The notes beneath the pieces are model-generated. The model was not told the DNA's origin and did not search any database. It was given only the letters and a program-made list of their open reading frames with translations. From positions 1 to 7,546 of the forward strand of contig CACZQQ010000413.1 of NCBI GenBank assembly GCA_902783355.1: 7,546 nucleotides of DNA. Reading direction: 5' to 3'. Source of the DNA: an uncultured bacterium (GTDB taxonomy: Bacteria > Verrucomicrobiota > Lentisphaeria > Oligosphaerales > Oligosphaeraceae). A program made the translations under genes and the position numbers. Shown piece by piece: positions 1 through 5,790 of the stretch (position 1 is its first letter; each line of letters begins with the position of its first letter).

Positions 1-1622
1 CGCCACGCCTCCTCGGGGCGGTCGCGGCCATCGGCGTTGAGGGCGGCGGCGAGGGCGAGGCTGGCCTGCGAAGGCAGCCCCGGCGCGCTCTCATAGCCGT
101 CCGCCTGCTGCTCCTCCTCCGTGCGCGGCGCCACGGCGGCGATTTCGTCGTAGAGGGAGGCCGCCTCGGCGAGGCCATGTGCGGCCAGCGCCATGTCGGC
201 CTCCAGGACGCGGAGGCGCTGCAGGGCGGGCGGCGTAAGCGTCTCCGCCACCATCTCCGACAGCGCCGCGGCCGCGCCCCCTGCGTCCTCCAGAGCATAG
301 AAGAGCACGCGCGCGTATTCGACGGCGAAGGCCTTTCCGCGCGCCTGCGCATAGAGGCGCCAGATGTCGGCGGCCTCTTGGAAGCGCTCACCCGCGCCGC
401 AAAGGCGCTCCGTCAGCATCCGCCGGCAGAGGCGCATGGCGGCGCCGTCCTCCAGGCTGGCGTTGGCCGCCATGTCGCGCAGGAACTGGAGGGCGGGCTT
501 CTCCATGTCGTAGGCGACCAGCGCGGCCGCCAGAAAGCGGCACCCCTCCGGCGTGGGGGCCTCCTCCTTGGCCGCCTGGCAGGCCGCCGCAATCAGCGCG
601 TTCTGCATGGCGGGCTTCAGCGGCATCGGCGCAGGGTCCCAGTCGCAGACCACCATGTAGTCCCCCAGGCGCTTCATCTTGTCGTCGTAGAAGAAGAGGC
701 GGCGCCCGTCTCCCAGAATGACCTCGCGCAGCTGCCGCCCGTCGATTTCAAGGGTGGCGGTGTGCCTCCAGGCGGGCGGCGGTTCGCCGACAACCGTCTT
801 GGCGCTGACCCCAAGGAAGGGGGTGAAGGCGCTGGGCGGCAGGACCTCCATGCGCTGTTCGCCGACACGGATGGCGGCGATGGCGAAGAAGTCGTCGCGG
901 CTGTTGGCATGGCAGTAGGTGAAGGCGTGTTCGCCCTTGGCCAGCTGGACGGCGCCCTGCCGCTGTCCGCGCAGGGTGGAATAGACGTCGTGCCGGCCGG
1001 GCGCGGCGGCGACGACCTTGCCGTCAATCAGCAGGAAGGAGGCGTCCGTGGAGGCGGTGACGAAGACATAGAGGCCGTGCTCCGCGATATTGATGAATCC
1101 GTTGAAGACGGTGAGGGCGTTGCGGTTGGGGCCGAAGGGGTTTGCGCCGGAGAAGACCTGGCTTTCCACGCGGGTGCGTTCCGTGCCGCCGGCGCGCCAT
1201 TGCGCCCAGAAGTCGGTGACGGTCTGCACCTCCTTGCCGCCGTAGGGCTTAACGCTGCGCAGAAGGCCGTTGCGCAGCACGGCGGGCGTGTTGCGGACCG
1301 TCTCGCCGAGAGCCTCCAGCCGGACCGTCTCGCCTGGATAGGCGTTGAAGTGGATGAGCACCTGGGAGCCGCGGCGGCTGATGGTGGAGGCGCGCGCAAG
1401 AGCGCCGCTGGCGTCCAGGATACGGTACCCCTTGACGGCCTCCGGAAGGCAGACCTCGTAGAGGACGGAGGCGCGCTGCCCCTCCGTGCCGTCCACCTTC
1501 AGCTCCTGCACCAGCAGCGGCGATGCCTGCGGGGCGGCTTCCTCTTCCGCGCAAAGCATTTGCGGCTTGAAGAGGCAGAGCCCCGTCAGGAGGGCGAGGA
1601 TGGCGCAGAAGATGCGTCTCAT
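1..1622 (-). CDS. Secreted PA14-like / helical-repeat protein, C-terminus beyond window
   Basis: This minus-strand frame is open from the ATG at 1620-1622 to the window edge: 540 full codons and no stop. The start is followed by a signal peptide (MRRIFCAILALLTGLCLF, then QMLCAEE), with likely signal peptidase I cleavage near residue 25. There is no good lipobox, so export to the periplasm or beyond is inferred. Residues about 130-255 look like a PA14-type beta domain: FNGFINIAEHGLYVFVTAS, then ASFLLIDGKVV, then a PGRHDV stretch and LAKGEHAFTYCHAN, which resembles the ligand-displaying beta-barrel of carbohydrate-active and adhesin proteins. Residues about 335-500 are alanine-rich and helical, resembling TPR-like repeats, but I cannot define repeat units. 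The start lies 6 bases after the transporter stop and has no Shine-Dalgarno sequence, so translational coupling to the transporter is likely. The exact function is unknown. The frame and signal peptide are solid; PA14 is a pattern-level call. Confidence 0.85.
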   Translation of the reverse strand, partial: MRRIFCAILALLTGLCLFKPQMLCAEEEAAPQASPLLVQELKVDGTEGQRASVLYEVCLPEAVKGYRILDASGALARASTISRRGSQVLIHFNAYPGETVRLEALGETVRNTPAVLRNGLLRSVKPYGGKEVQTVTDFWAQWRAGGTERTRVESQVFSGANPFGPNRNALTVFNGFINIAEHGLYVFVTASTDASFLLIDGKVVAAAPGRHDVYSTLRGQRQGAVQLAKGEHAFTYCHANSRDDFFAIAAIRVGEQRMEVLPPSAFTPFLGVSAKTVVGEPPPAWRHTATLEIDGRQLREVILGDGRRLFFYDDKMKRLGDYMVVCDWDPAPMPLKPAMQNALIAAACQAAKEEAPTPEGCRFLAAALVAYDMEKPALQFLRDMAANASLEDGAAMRLCRRMLTERLCGAGERFQEAADIWRLYAQARGKAFAVEYARVLFYALEDAGGAAAALSEMVAETLTPPALQRLRVLEADMALAAHGLAEAASLYDEIAAVAPRTEEEQQADGYESAPGLPSQASLALAAALNADGRDRPEEAW

Positions 1623-1628
1623 GCAGGG

Positions 1629-2921
1629 CTATTCGGCCGCTTTCCGCTGCTCCTTGACATGGCGCGTGGCGGCGAAGACGCCGTAGCTGAACATGACGCC
1701 GCAGGCCAGCTTCATGAGGCAGCAGTAGGCGGCGACGTAGGCGGGGGCGAAATAATGCAGGCAGATGCCCATGATCGTCCCCGACAGGGCGCCTGTGATG
1801 TTCAGGAGGCCGAGGCGCACGGCGCTGAAGGCGCCGAAGACCTCCACGGGCACCACGTCGAAGTGGGCCAGCGGCACGGCGGATTCCTCCACCGCCGACA
1901 TGACGCGCCAGAGGAAGAGGGCCCCCAGGAAGACCAGCGGGTTGCAGGTGATGACCGACATCATGATGCCGACGGACATGAGCACCTCTGTGATCGGCAG
2001 GACGACGCCCGCGCCGAAGCGGTCCATCGTCAGCCCGAGAATGATGTATGAGACGAAGACGGCGACCTGGCCGATGATGGTCGTGTAGCCGGCGTATTCG
2101 TCCGGCAGGTTCATGCGCGGAATCGCCAGCAGGAGGACATAGCCGCCGAAGCCGTTGCCCATGCCGCGCAGGAAGTTGGCGGGCATGAGGATGCGGAACT
2201 GCTTGAGGCAGACGACCTCCTTCAGGCTCTGGAAGATGGGCGGCTTCTCCTTCTTCGGAATGACCTTGCCCACCAGGTCGGGCAGCTCGCGGATGCGCGA
2301 CATCAGGAAGGCGCAGACGACAATCAGCAGGGCGCCGGCGGCGCAGCTCAGGGCCAGGCCGTAGCGCGCCCCCGCGTATTTCAGCAGGAAGGCGGTGACG
2401 AAGCCGATGCCGATGCCCACCAGGCCGGAGATGATGCCGAAGATGCTCCAGAAGCGGCCGCGCACCTCGTTGTGGATGGCGCGCGCCTCCATTGTCGCCT
2501 CGACCACCGCGAAGAAGCGGCTGAAGACGCTGTAGACAATCCCGACGACGGTCGTGATGAGCATGTAGGCCGTCAATGTCCGCAGGCGCTCCGGCCCCAG
2601 CGTGATGACCAGATAGCAGGCGGGCAGCATCAGCCCCGCCAGCGTCAGCAGCACGCAGGCCCTGACGCGGTTGGAGACGCGGTCGCCGTAGGCGGCGCAC
2701 AGGAAGGGGATGAAGAAGCCGAGAATCTGGCCGGGGATGCCCCAGACCGCCAATGTGGCGGGCTTCACGCCCACCGCGACGTTCAGGGGCGTCACGATGT
2801 CACCGCTTGTCAGCGGCAAGCTGGCGCGGCGCAGGACGTTGCGGCTCCCCAGCAGCGCCATGTTGCGCTGCTCTTCCTTGTCCTTCGTCAACGCGGAGAG
2901 TGGATTCTTCAGAAATGACAT
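1629..2921 (-). CDS. MFS transporter, probable sugar/galactoside permease
   Basis: A 430-residue integral membrane protein, a normal length for the major facilitator superfamily. Hydrophobic segments run through the whole protein in two halves, separated by a basic cytoplasmic loop at about 210-246 (KKEKPPIFQSLKEVV). Motif-A-like loops lie where expected: YGDRVSNRVRA at 78-88 between helices 2 and 3, and LTMDRFGAG at 297-305 between helices 8 and 9. The first predicted helix (about 21-50) is poorly hydrophobic and carries Arg31, Arg32 and Asp41. Two adjacent glutamates (345-346) sit in a late helix; either group could contribute to substrate or proton binding. The ATG at 2921 is the first in frame after the upstream gene; no canonical Shine-Dalgarno lies at normal spacing, as the nearest AAGGA is 16 bases away. 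Position between a cytoplasmic GH36 enzyme and a secreted protein suggests uptake of an oligosaccharide or galactoside. The substrate is inferred from context only. Confidence 0.9.
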   Translation of the reverse strand: MSFLKNPLSALTKDKEEQRNMALLGSRNVLRRASLPLTSGDIVTPLNVAVGVKPATLAVWGIPGQILGFFIPFLCAAYGDRVSNRVRACVLLTLAGLMLPACYLVITLGPERLRTLTAYMLITTVVGIVYSVFSRFFAVVEATMEARAIHNEVRGRFWSIFGIISGLVGIGIGFVTAFLLKYAGARYGLALSCAAGALLIVVCAFLMSRIRELPDLVGKVIPKKEKPPIFQSLKEVVCLKQFRILMPANFLRGMGNGFGGYVLLLAIPRMNLPDEYAGYTTIIGQVAVFVSYIILGLTMDRFGAGVVLPITEVLMSVGIMMSVITCNPLVFLGALFLWRVMSAVEESAVPLAHFDVVPVEVFGAFSAVRLGLLNITGALSGTIMGICLHYFAPAYVAAYCCLMKLACGVMFSYGVFAATRHVKEQRKAAE

Positions 2922-2966
2922 GGCTTTTACCGTTTGATCCTTCGGTTCAACTGTGCCCTATTCCTA

Positions 2967-2985
2967 TTGTACTATATATGTACAA
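2967..2985. repeat. Short inverted repeat over the GH36 stop codon
   Basis: TTGTAC (2967-2972), a 7-base TATATAT spacer, and GTACAA (2980-2985) form a perfect 6-bp inverted repeat. It is in an AT-rich patch inside otherwise GC-rich DNA and covers the TAG stop of the GH36 gene (2972-2974). No U-run follows on the minus strand, so it is not a standard terminator. It may be an operator-like site or a weak hairpin that tunes readthrough into the transporter gene. TACAAT, close to a -10 hexamer, can be read on the minus strand here, but there is no matching -35. Confidence 0.35.
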
Positions 2986-5227
2986 GGAAGACGGCGGCGG
3001 CGGAGAAGGCGGGCATGCCCGCGAAGGAGAGGGCGGTCGTGCCGTCGGGCAGCGCCTCCGCGGCGGCGGCGGCGCCTGTCGGCATCAGCCGCGGCGCGCC
3101 CTCCTGGAGCCGCCACTGGCCGGGGACAATCCATCGGGTGGCGGGGTCGCCCTCGCCGAAATTGTGCAGGACGGCGGCAAGGCGGCGGCCGTCGGCGACG
3201 CGGCGCATGTAGAGCTGGCTGCCCTTCGGCGTGATGTAGGAGCGGCTCTTCAGCTGGCGCCGCAGGAGGGAGTCGCCGTCCTTGACGAGCGGCTTGCAGG
3301 CGTCGTAGTAGGCCAGCGCGGCCTTCATGAGCGACAGCTGCGGCGCGGAGAGCTTGTCCACGTCGCCGGAGAGGCAGAGGCGGCCTATGCAGCCGGCCGC
3401 CAGGGAGTAGAGGAGGCGGTTTTCGTCGTCCCAGTCGTGGAGGGTCGCCCAGATCTGGTTGTTGCGGGCGGCGACAAGCATGGCGGTGTCGGCGGCGACG
3501 AGGGGGATTTCGACGCCTTCGTGGGCGTCGCTGGTGGAGGCAAGCGAGCCAAGGCGCATCCAGCCGGCGCTGGCGCGCTGGCCGCCGGAGGCGCAGATCT
3601 CCAGCGTGAGCTCCGGCAGTTCGCGGCGGATGAGGCGGTAGAAGCCGACGGCCGCCTCCAGCGCCACGCGGAAGTTCTCCGCCTGGGAGGCGGCAGGCCC
3701 GTCACAGGCGCCTTCAAGATGGCCGTTGTAGTCCACCTTCATATATCCTATCTTATTGGAACGCAAGAAGTTAATGACACGCTCGCGATAGAAGGCGACG
3801 ACCTCGGGCCTGCGGAAGTCGGGGAAGAAGCGCAGGCCATCGTTGATGGGCAACCCGTCCCGCGTCAGGAACCAGTCGGGATGCTCCTTGAAGACGACGG
3901 AGGATTTGACGGCGGCCTCGAACTCGAACCAGACGCCGGGGATGAGGCCGGCCTGGCGGATTTCGGCGCACCAGGCCGCAAAGCCGTCGGGATACTTCTC
4001 CCCTGCCGGATAGGGCAGCCAGTCGCCGATGTCGGGGTTGTGGACGCCTTCCGGCACGGCGGAGCAGAAGTCGCTGCTCTGGAACCAGCCGAAATCCATG
4101 TTCAGATAGGCGACGCCGCTGTCCTTGAGGGTCTGCACGACGGGCCGCAGGTTGTCGCGGTAGGGCTTCCCCCATGTCTTGCACCAGTCGTTGAAGAGGG
4201 CGGGCACGTCGGCGTCCGCCGGCGGAATGTTCTCCGGCGTGGTTCCGCAGAAGGGGGCGAGGCGGTTGCAGAGGGTCTCGGCGGCGGTCTCGCCCGCCGC
4301 CACGGAGGCGCATGTCACGGCGGCGGGAATGCCCGCGAGGCTCTCGCCCGGCTGGAGCGTCTTGCGCCACCCATTGCAGGTGCGGTCCGGCAGGCCGCCG
4401 TCCAGGCAGAGGCTGTCGCCGATGCGGAAAAGCTGCATCTGCCACGGCCCGAAAGCCTCCAGGGAAGCGCCCCAGACGACGCCCGCCTTGTTGTCCGCGA
4501 AGCCCATCTGCGGGAAGTAGTTGCAGACGGGGCGGGAGGAGGCGCTGGCAATGCGGCTGAGGCGCACGCCGAAGGAGTTCCACGACTGCTCAAGCCCCGC
4601 CTCTTCGATGGCGCGCTCCTCCAGACGCCCCTCGCCCGACCACGCGGCGTGCCACTGCATGACGCTGTAGCAGTCGGCCCCTGCGTCCGGCTGGAAGGGG
4701 GAGAGCATCCCCAGGCTGAAGGAGGCCAGGTAGTCCAATGTGACTGGCGCGTCCCCTGTATTGGCCACAGTCGTATTGACGACAATCCACTTGTCGCCAG
4801 CGGAATAAGTATAGGCCTGCCGCGCCTCCAGGCCATTGGCCGCATCGCGGAAGCACAGCACGGCGCCGCTGCCGTCGGGAGCAATGTCAAGGCTCTGGAA
4901 GGCCATGCGGCCATTGCAGCGCGTGTTGCGGCAAGTCAGCCCCGGCGTGAAGCTGCCGCCCTCCGACGGCTGTCCCGCCGGCAGGGCGTATTTGAGCTGG
5001 AGGCAGCTCTCCGGCTGGATGGCATGACCGCCGTGCGTGGCCTTGGAGAGCATGGCATTGCCCTTGTGCGCCGCGTCGTCGATGGAGAGATACTCGCGGT
5101 GGTCGGCGAAGTCGCGCAGGCGCGCCGTGGGCGCCAGCGCGAACATGATGGTGCGGCCGACGTGTTCATACCAAAGCGCCGTCATGTCCCCAAAGCGGGC
5201 ACGCGCGAGTTCTCTGGGCTTGGTCAT
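2972..5227 (-). CDS. GH36-family alpha-galactosidase-like glycoside hydrolase
   Basis: A 751-residue protein without a signal peptide, so probably cytoplasmic. GH36 enzymes remove terminal alpha-galactosyl (or alpha-GalNAc) residues by a retaining mechanism. The GH36 order is visible: an N-terminal beta-sandwich region (about 1-330), then a (beta/alpha)8 barrel. In the barrel are MDFGWF at 377-382 (family DDGWF-like substrate motif), PGVWFEFE at 430-437 with EHPDWFL at 448-454, YMKVDYN at 495-501 with Asp499 as the predicted nucleophile, and LEICASGGQ followed by STSDAHEG at 564-571 with Asp567 as the predicted acid/base. A C-terminal beta domain follows. Length fits the family. Two motif positions are unusual: Val498 where most members have Trp (KWD), and FEFE in place of FEPE. 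The specificity may therefore differ from plain melibiose/raffinose cleavage. The ATG at 5227 is the first after an in-frame TAG (5240-5242) and has a strong ribosome binding site. It heads the probable operon. Confidence 0.93.
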   Translation of the reverse strand: MTKPRELARARFGDMTALWYEHVGRTIMFALAPTARLRDFADHREYLSIDDAAHKGNAMLSKATHGGHAIQPESCLQLKYALPAGQPSEGGSFTPGLTCRNTRCNGRMAFQSLDIAPDGSGAVLCFRDAANGLEARQAYTYSAGDKWIVVNTTVANTGDAPVTLDYLASFSLGMLSPFQPDAGADCYSVMQWHAAWSGEGRLEERAIEEAGLEQSWNSFGVRLSRIASASSRPVCNYFPQMGFADNKAGVVWGASLEAFGPWQMQLFRIGDSLCLDGGLPDRTCNGWRKTLQPGESLAGIPAAVTCASVAAGETAAETLCNRLAPFCGTTPENIPPADADVPALFNDWCKTWGKPYRDNLRPVVQTLKDSGVAYLNMDFGWFQSSDFCSAVPEGVHNPDIGDWLPYPAGEKYPDGFAAWCAEIRQAGLIPGVWFEFEAAVKSSVVFKEHPDWFLTRDGLPINDGLRFFPDFRRPEVVAFYRERVINFLRSNKIGYMKVDYNGHLEGACDGPAASQAENFRVALEAAVGFYRLIRRELPELTLEICASGGQRASAGWMRLGSLASTSDAHEGVEIPLVAADTAMLVAARNNQIWATLHDWDDENRLLYSLAAGCIGRLCLSGDVDKLSAPQLSLMKAALAYYDACKPLVKDGDSLLRRQLKSRSYITPKGSQLYMRRVADGRRLAAVLHNFGEGDPATRWIVPGQWRLQEGAPRLMPTGAAAAAEALPDGTTALSFAGMPAFSAAAVFLVHI

Positions 5228-5233
5228 GGGTAA

Positions 5234-5239
5234 CTCCTT
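5234..5239 (-). promoter_or_regulatory. Ribosome binding site of the GH36 gene
   Basis: On the minus strand AAGGAG lies 6 bases upstream of the ATG at 5227. It is the only strong Shine-Dalgarno sequence at ideal spacing in the window. It fixes the start codon, because an in-frame stop lies immediately upstream. Confidence 0.85.
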
Positions 5240-5300
5240 CTATTCTGGTTTCTTGCGCCACTTCGGCAGGCGCGGGCTGCGGATTTTTTGCGCCGCGTTT

Positions 5301-5415
5301 GCAGGCGCCAAAGTGGCGCCTGCTCAAGTTGGGAGTGCGCCTTACGGCGCCGCAGGGCTTTTCGCCCTGCGCACCCAACGCGCAATCAACTTGACCCGCG
5401 CCGCTTTCGGCGCGG
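5301..5415 (-). other. Cluster of perfect hairpins in the GH36 5' leader (candidate structured RNA or interspersed repeat)
   Basis: Almost every base in this 115-base stretch can pair. Hairpin 1 has a perfect 10-bp stem, 5301-5310 with 5314-5323, and an AAG loop. It is directly followed by an 8-bp helix, TCAAGTTG (5324-5331) with CAACTTGA (5387-5394). This helix encloses two back-to-back hairpins: 5337-5341 with 5346-5350 (GCGCC/GGCGC, loop TTAC) and 5351-5358 with 5364-5371 (CGCAGGGC/GCCCTGCG, loop TTTTC), so it can fold as a three-way junction. One base later is hairpin 4, 5396-5403 with 5408-5415 (CCGCGCCG/CGGCGCGG, loop CTTT). A rod-like alternative also exists, pairing 5328-5332 with 5375-5379 and 5335-5340 with 5369-5374. 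All pairs are Watson-Crick, so the strand cannot be read from G-U pairs; minus is assigned because the stretch lies between the likely promoter and the GH36 start. There is no U-run after a stem, so it is not a simple terminator. I do not recognise it as a known riboswitch. Confidence 0.6.
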
Positions 5416-5504
5416 AAAAACGTTTCTTGCGCAATATAATCCCTATGCAAGGTTTTTGCTTCCCCATGGGCGCGCACTCTTTGGCGGGGTGCGGGCTGGA
5501 GAAT

Positions 5505-5560
5505 CCATAACTAGTTAATATTAAGTAAATTATAAATATTATCAAAAATCTTTCTGTTTT
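5505..5560. promoter_or_regulatory. AT-rich island between divergent genes, with palindromes
   Basis: This is the only strongly AT-rich stretch in the window (about 85% A+T). It contains AACTAGTT (5509-5516) overlapping TTAATATTAA (5515-5524), both perfect palindromes. TAATATT (5516-5522) and AATATTA (5535-5541) form an inverted repeat with a 12-base gap. Such an island between divergent transcription units is the natural place for promoters and an operator. No specific regulator can be named. Confidence 0.5.
5518..5545 (-). promoter_or_regulatory. Candidate sigma-70-type promoter for the GH36 operon
   Basis: On the minus strand, TTGATA (5545 to 5540) is followed after 16 bases by TAATAT (5523 to 5518); each matches the consensus at four or five of six positions. 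A perfect TATAAT also occurs at 5534 to 5529 but has no clear -35 partner. Transcription would begin near 5510-5522 and give a leader of about 285 bases containing the hairpin cluster. AT-rich DNA produces such matches by chance, so this is tentative. Confidence 0.35.
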
Positions 5561-5786
5561 GGGCTTCCCTTTTCATTTGACGTGTTATGGTATGTCTGCT
5601 TACGCGAAGGGCCTCCCCACCTGCCTTCCGCGGCGGCATGGCCGGCTGAGCCTATCCCACACAACGTTCTGCCCGGCTGATATTTATCCCACCGTCTCCA
5701 CGCCTTCCTGCCTTCTGCGAACCGACCCACCCCGTGCCCAAGCCCTCTCAACCTGTCGTCCGCCTACCTCTCATGTCCCCAACCCA
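5561..5786 (+). other. C-rich, G-poor leader of the macroglobulin gene; no convincing gene
   Basis: The stretch before the macroglobulin start is unusual in composition: in 5701-5790 I count 44 C and only 13 G. TTGACG (5577-5582) resembles a -35 element, but the region 16-18 bases downstream has no good -10. No Shine-Dalgarno sequence precedes the start. The macroglobulin frame is open upstream to an ATG at 5592, but those 65 codons would bury the signal peptide and do not look like protein. A 69-residue minus-strand frame (5542-5751) has no protein-like features. I see no RNA gene here. Confidence 0.5.
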
Positions 5787-5790
5787 ATGA
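5773..5790 (+). other. Possible five-codon leader peptide overlapping the macroglobulin start
   Basis: ATG TCC CCA ACC CAA TGA reads from 5773 to 5790. Its TGA overlaps the ATG at 5787 as ATGA, the arrangement seen in translational coupling. It has no ribosome binding site of its own and could be chance. It is recorded because the macroglobulin gene lacks any Shine-Dalgarno sequence. Confidence 0.2.

Noticed and set aside
177..2051. Long plus-strand open frame (624 codons)
   Set aside because: It lies antisense across the PA14-like gene and part of the transporter gene. Its product is rich in Gly, Ala, Arg and Asp with no domain pattern, as expected for a shadow frame in GC-rich DNA.
1249..2700. 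Minus-strand open frame (483 codons) overlapping transporter and PA14-like gene
   Set aside because: It is out of frame with both real genes on the same strand and its product is Arg/Leu/Pro-rich shadow sequence, without transporter features.
2753..5233. Very long plus-strand open frame (826 codons) antisense to the whole GH36 gene
   Set aside because: The minus strand encodes clear GH36 motifs here. The plus frame is low-complexity G/A/R/V sequence, consistent with codon bias in the real gene suppressing antisense stops.
5284..5323. Intrinsic terminator from the T-run at 5284-5289 and the 10-bp hairpin
   Set aside because: The T-run precedes the hairpin on the plus strand and reads as A-run on the minus strand, so neither strand has stem followed by U-run.
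5301..5415. CRISPR array or integron attC site
   Set aside because: There are no regularly spaced direct repeats with unique spacers, and the conserved attC core layout and an integrase gene are not seen.
5435..5440. Perfect TATAAT on the plus strand
   Set aside because: There is no -35-like element at 16-18 bases upstream, which is inside a GC-rich hairpin, and no plus-strand gene follows closely.
5166..5545. Short open frames on both strands in the hairpin region (for example 5166-5477 minus, 5288-5518 plus)
   Set aside because: They are products of GC-rich palindromic DNA. They have no ribosome binding site, and the inverted repeats explain the sequence better than a protein does.
5577..5605. 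Plus-strand promoter with TTGACG at 5577
   Set aside because: The positions 16-18 bases downstream (around TTACGC) match a -10 element poorly, so it is not listed as a separate promoter.
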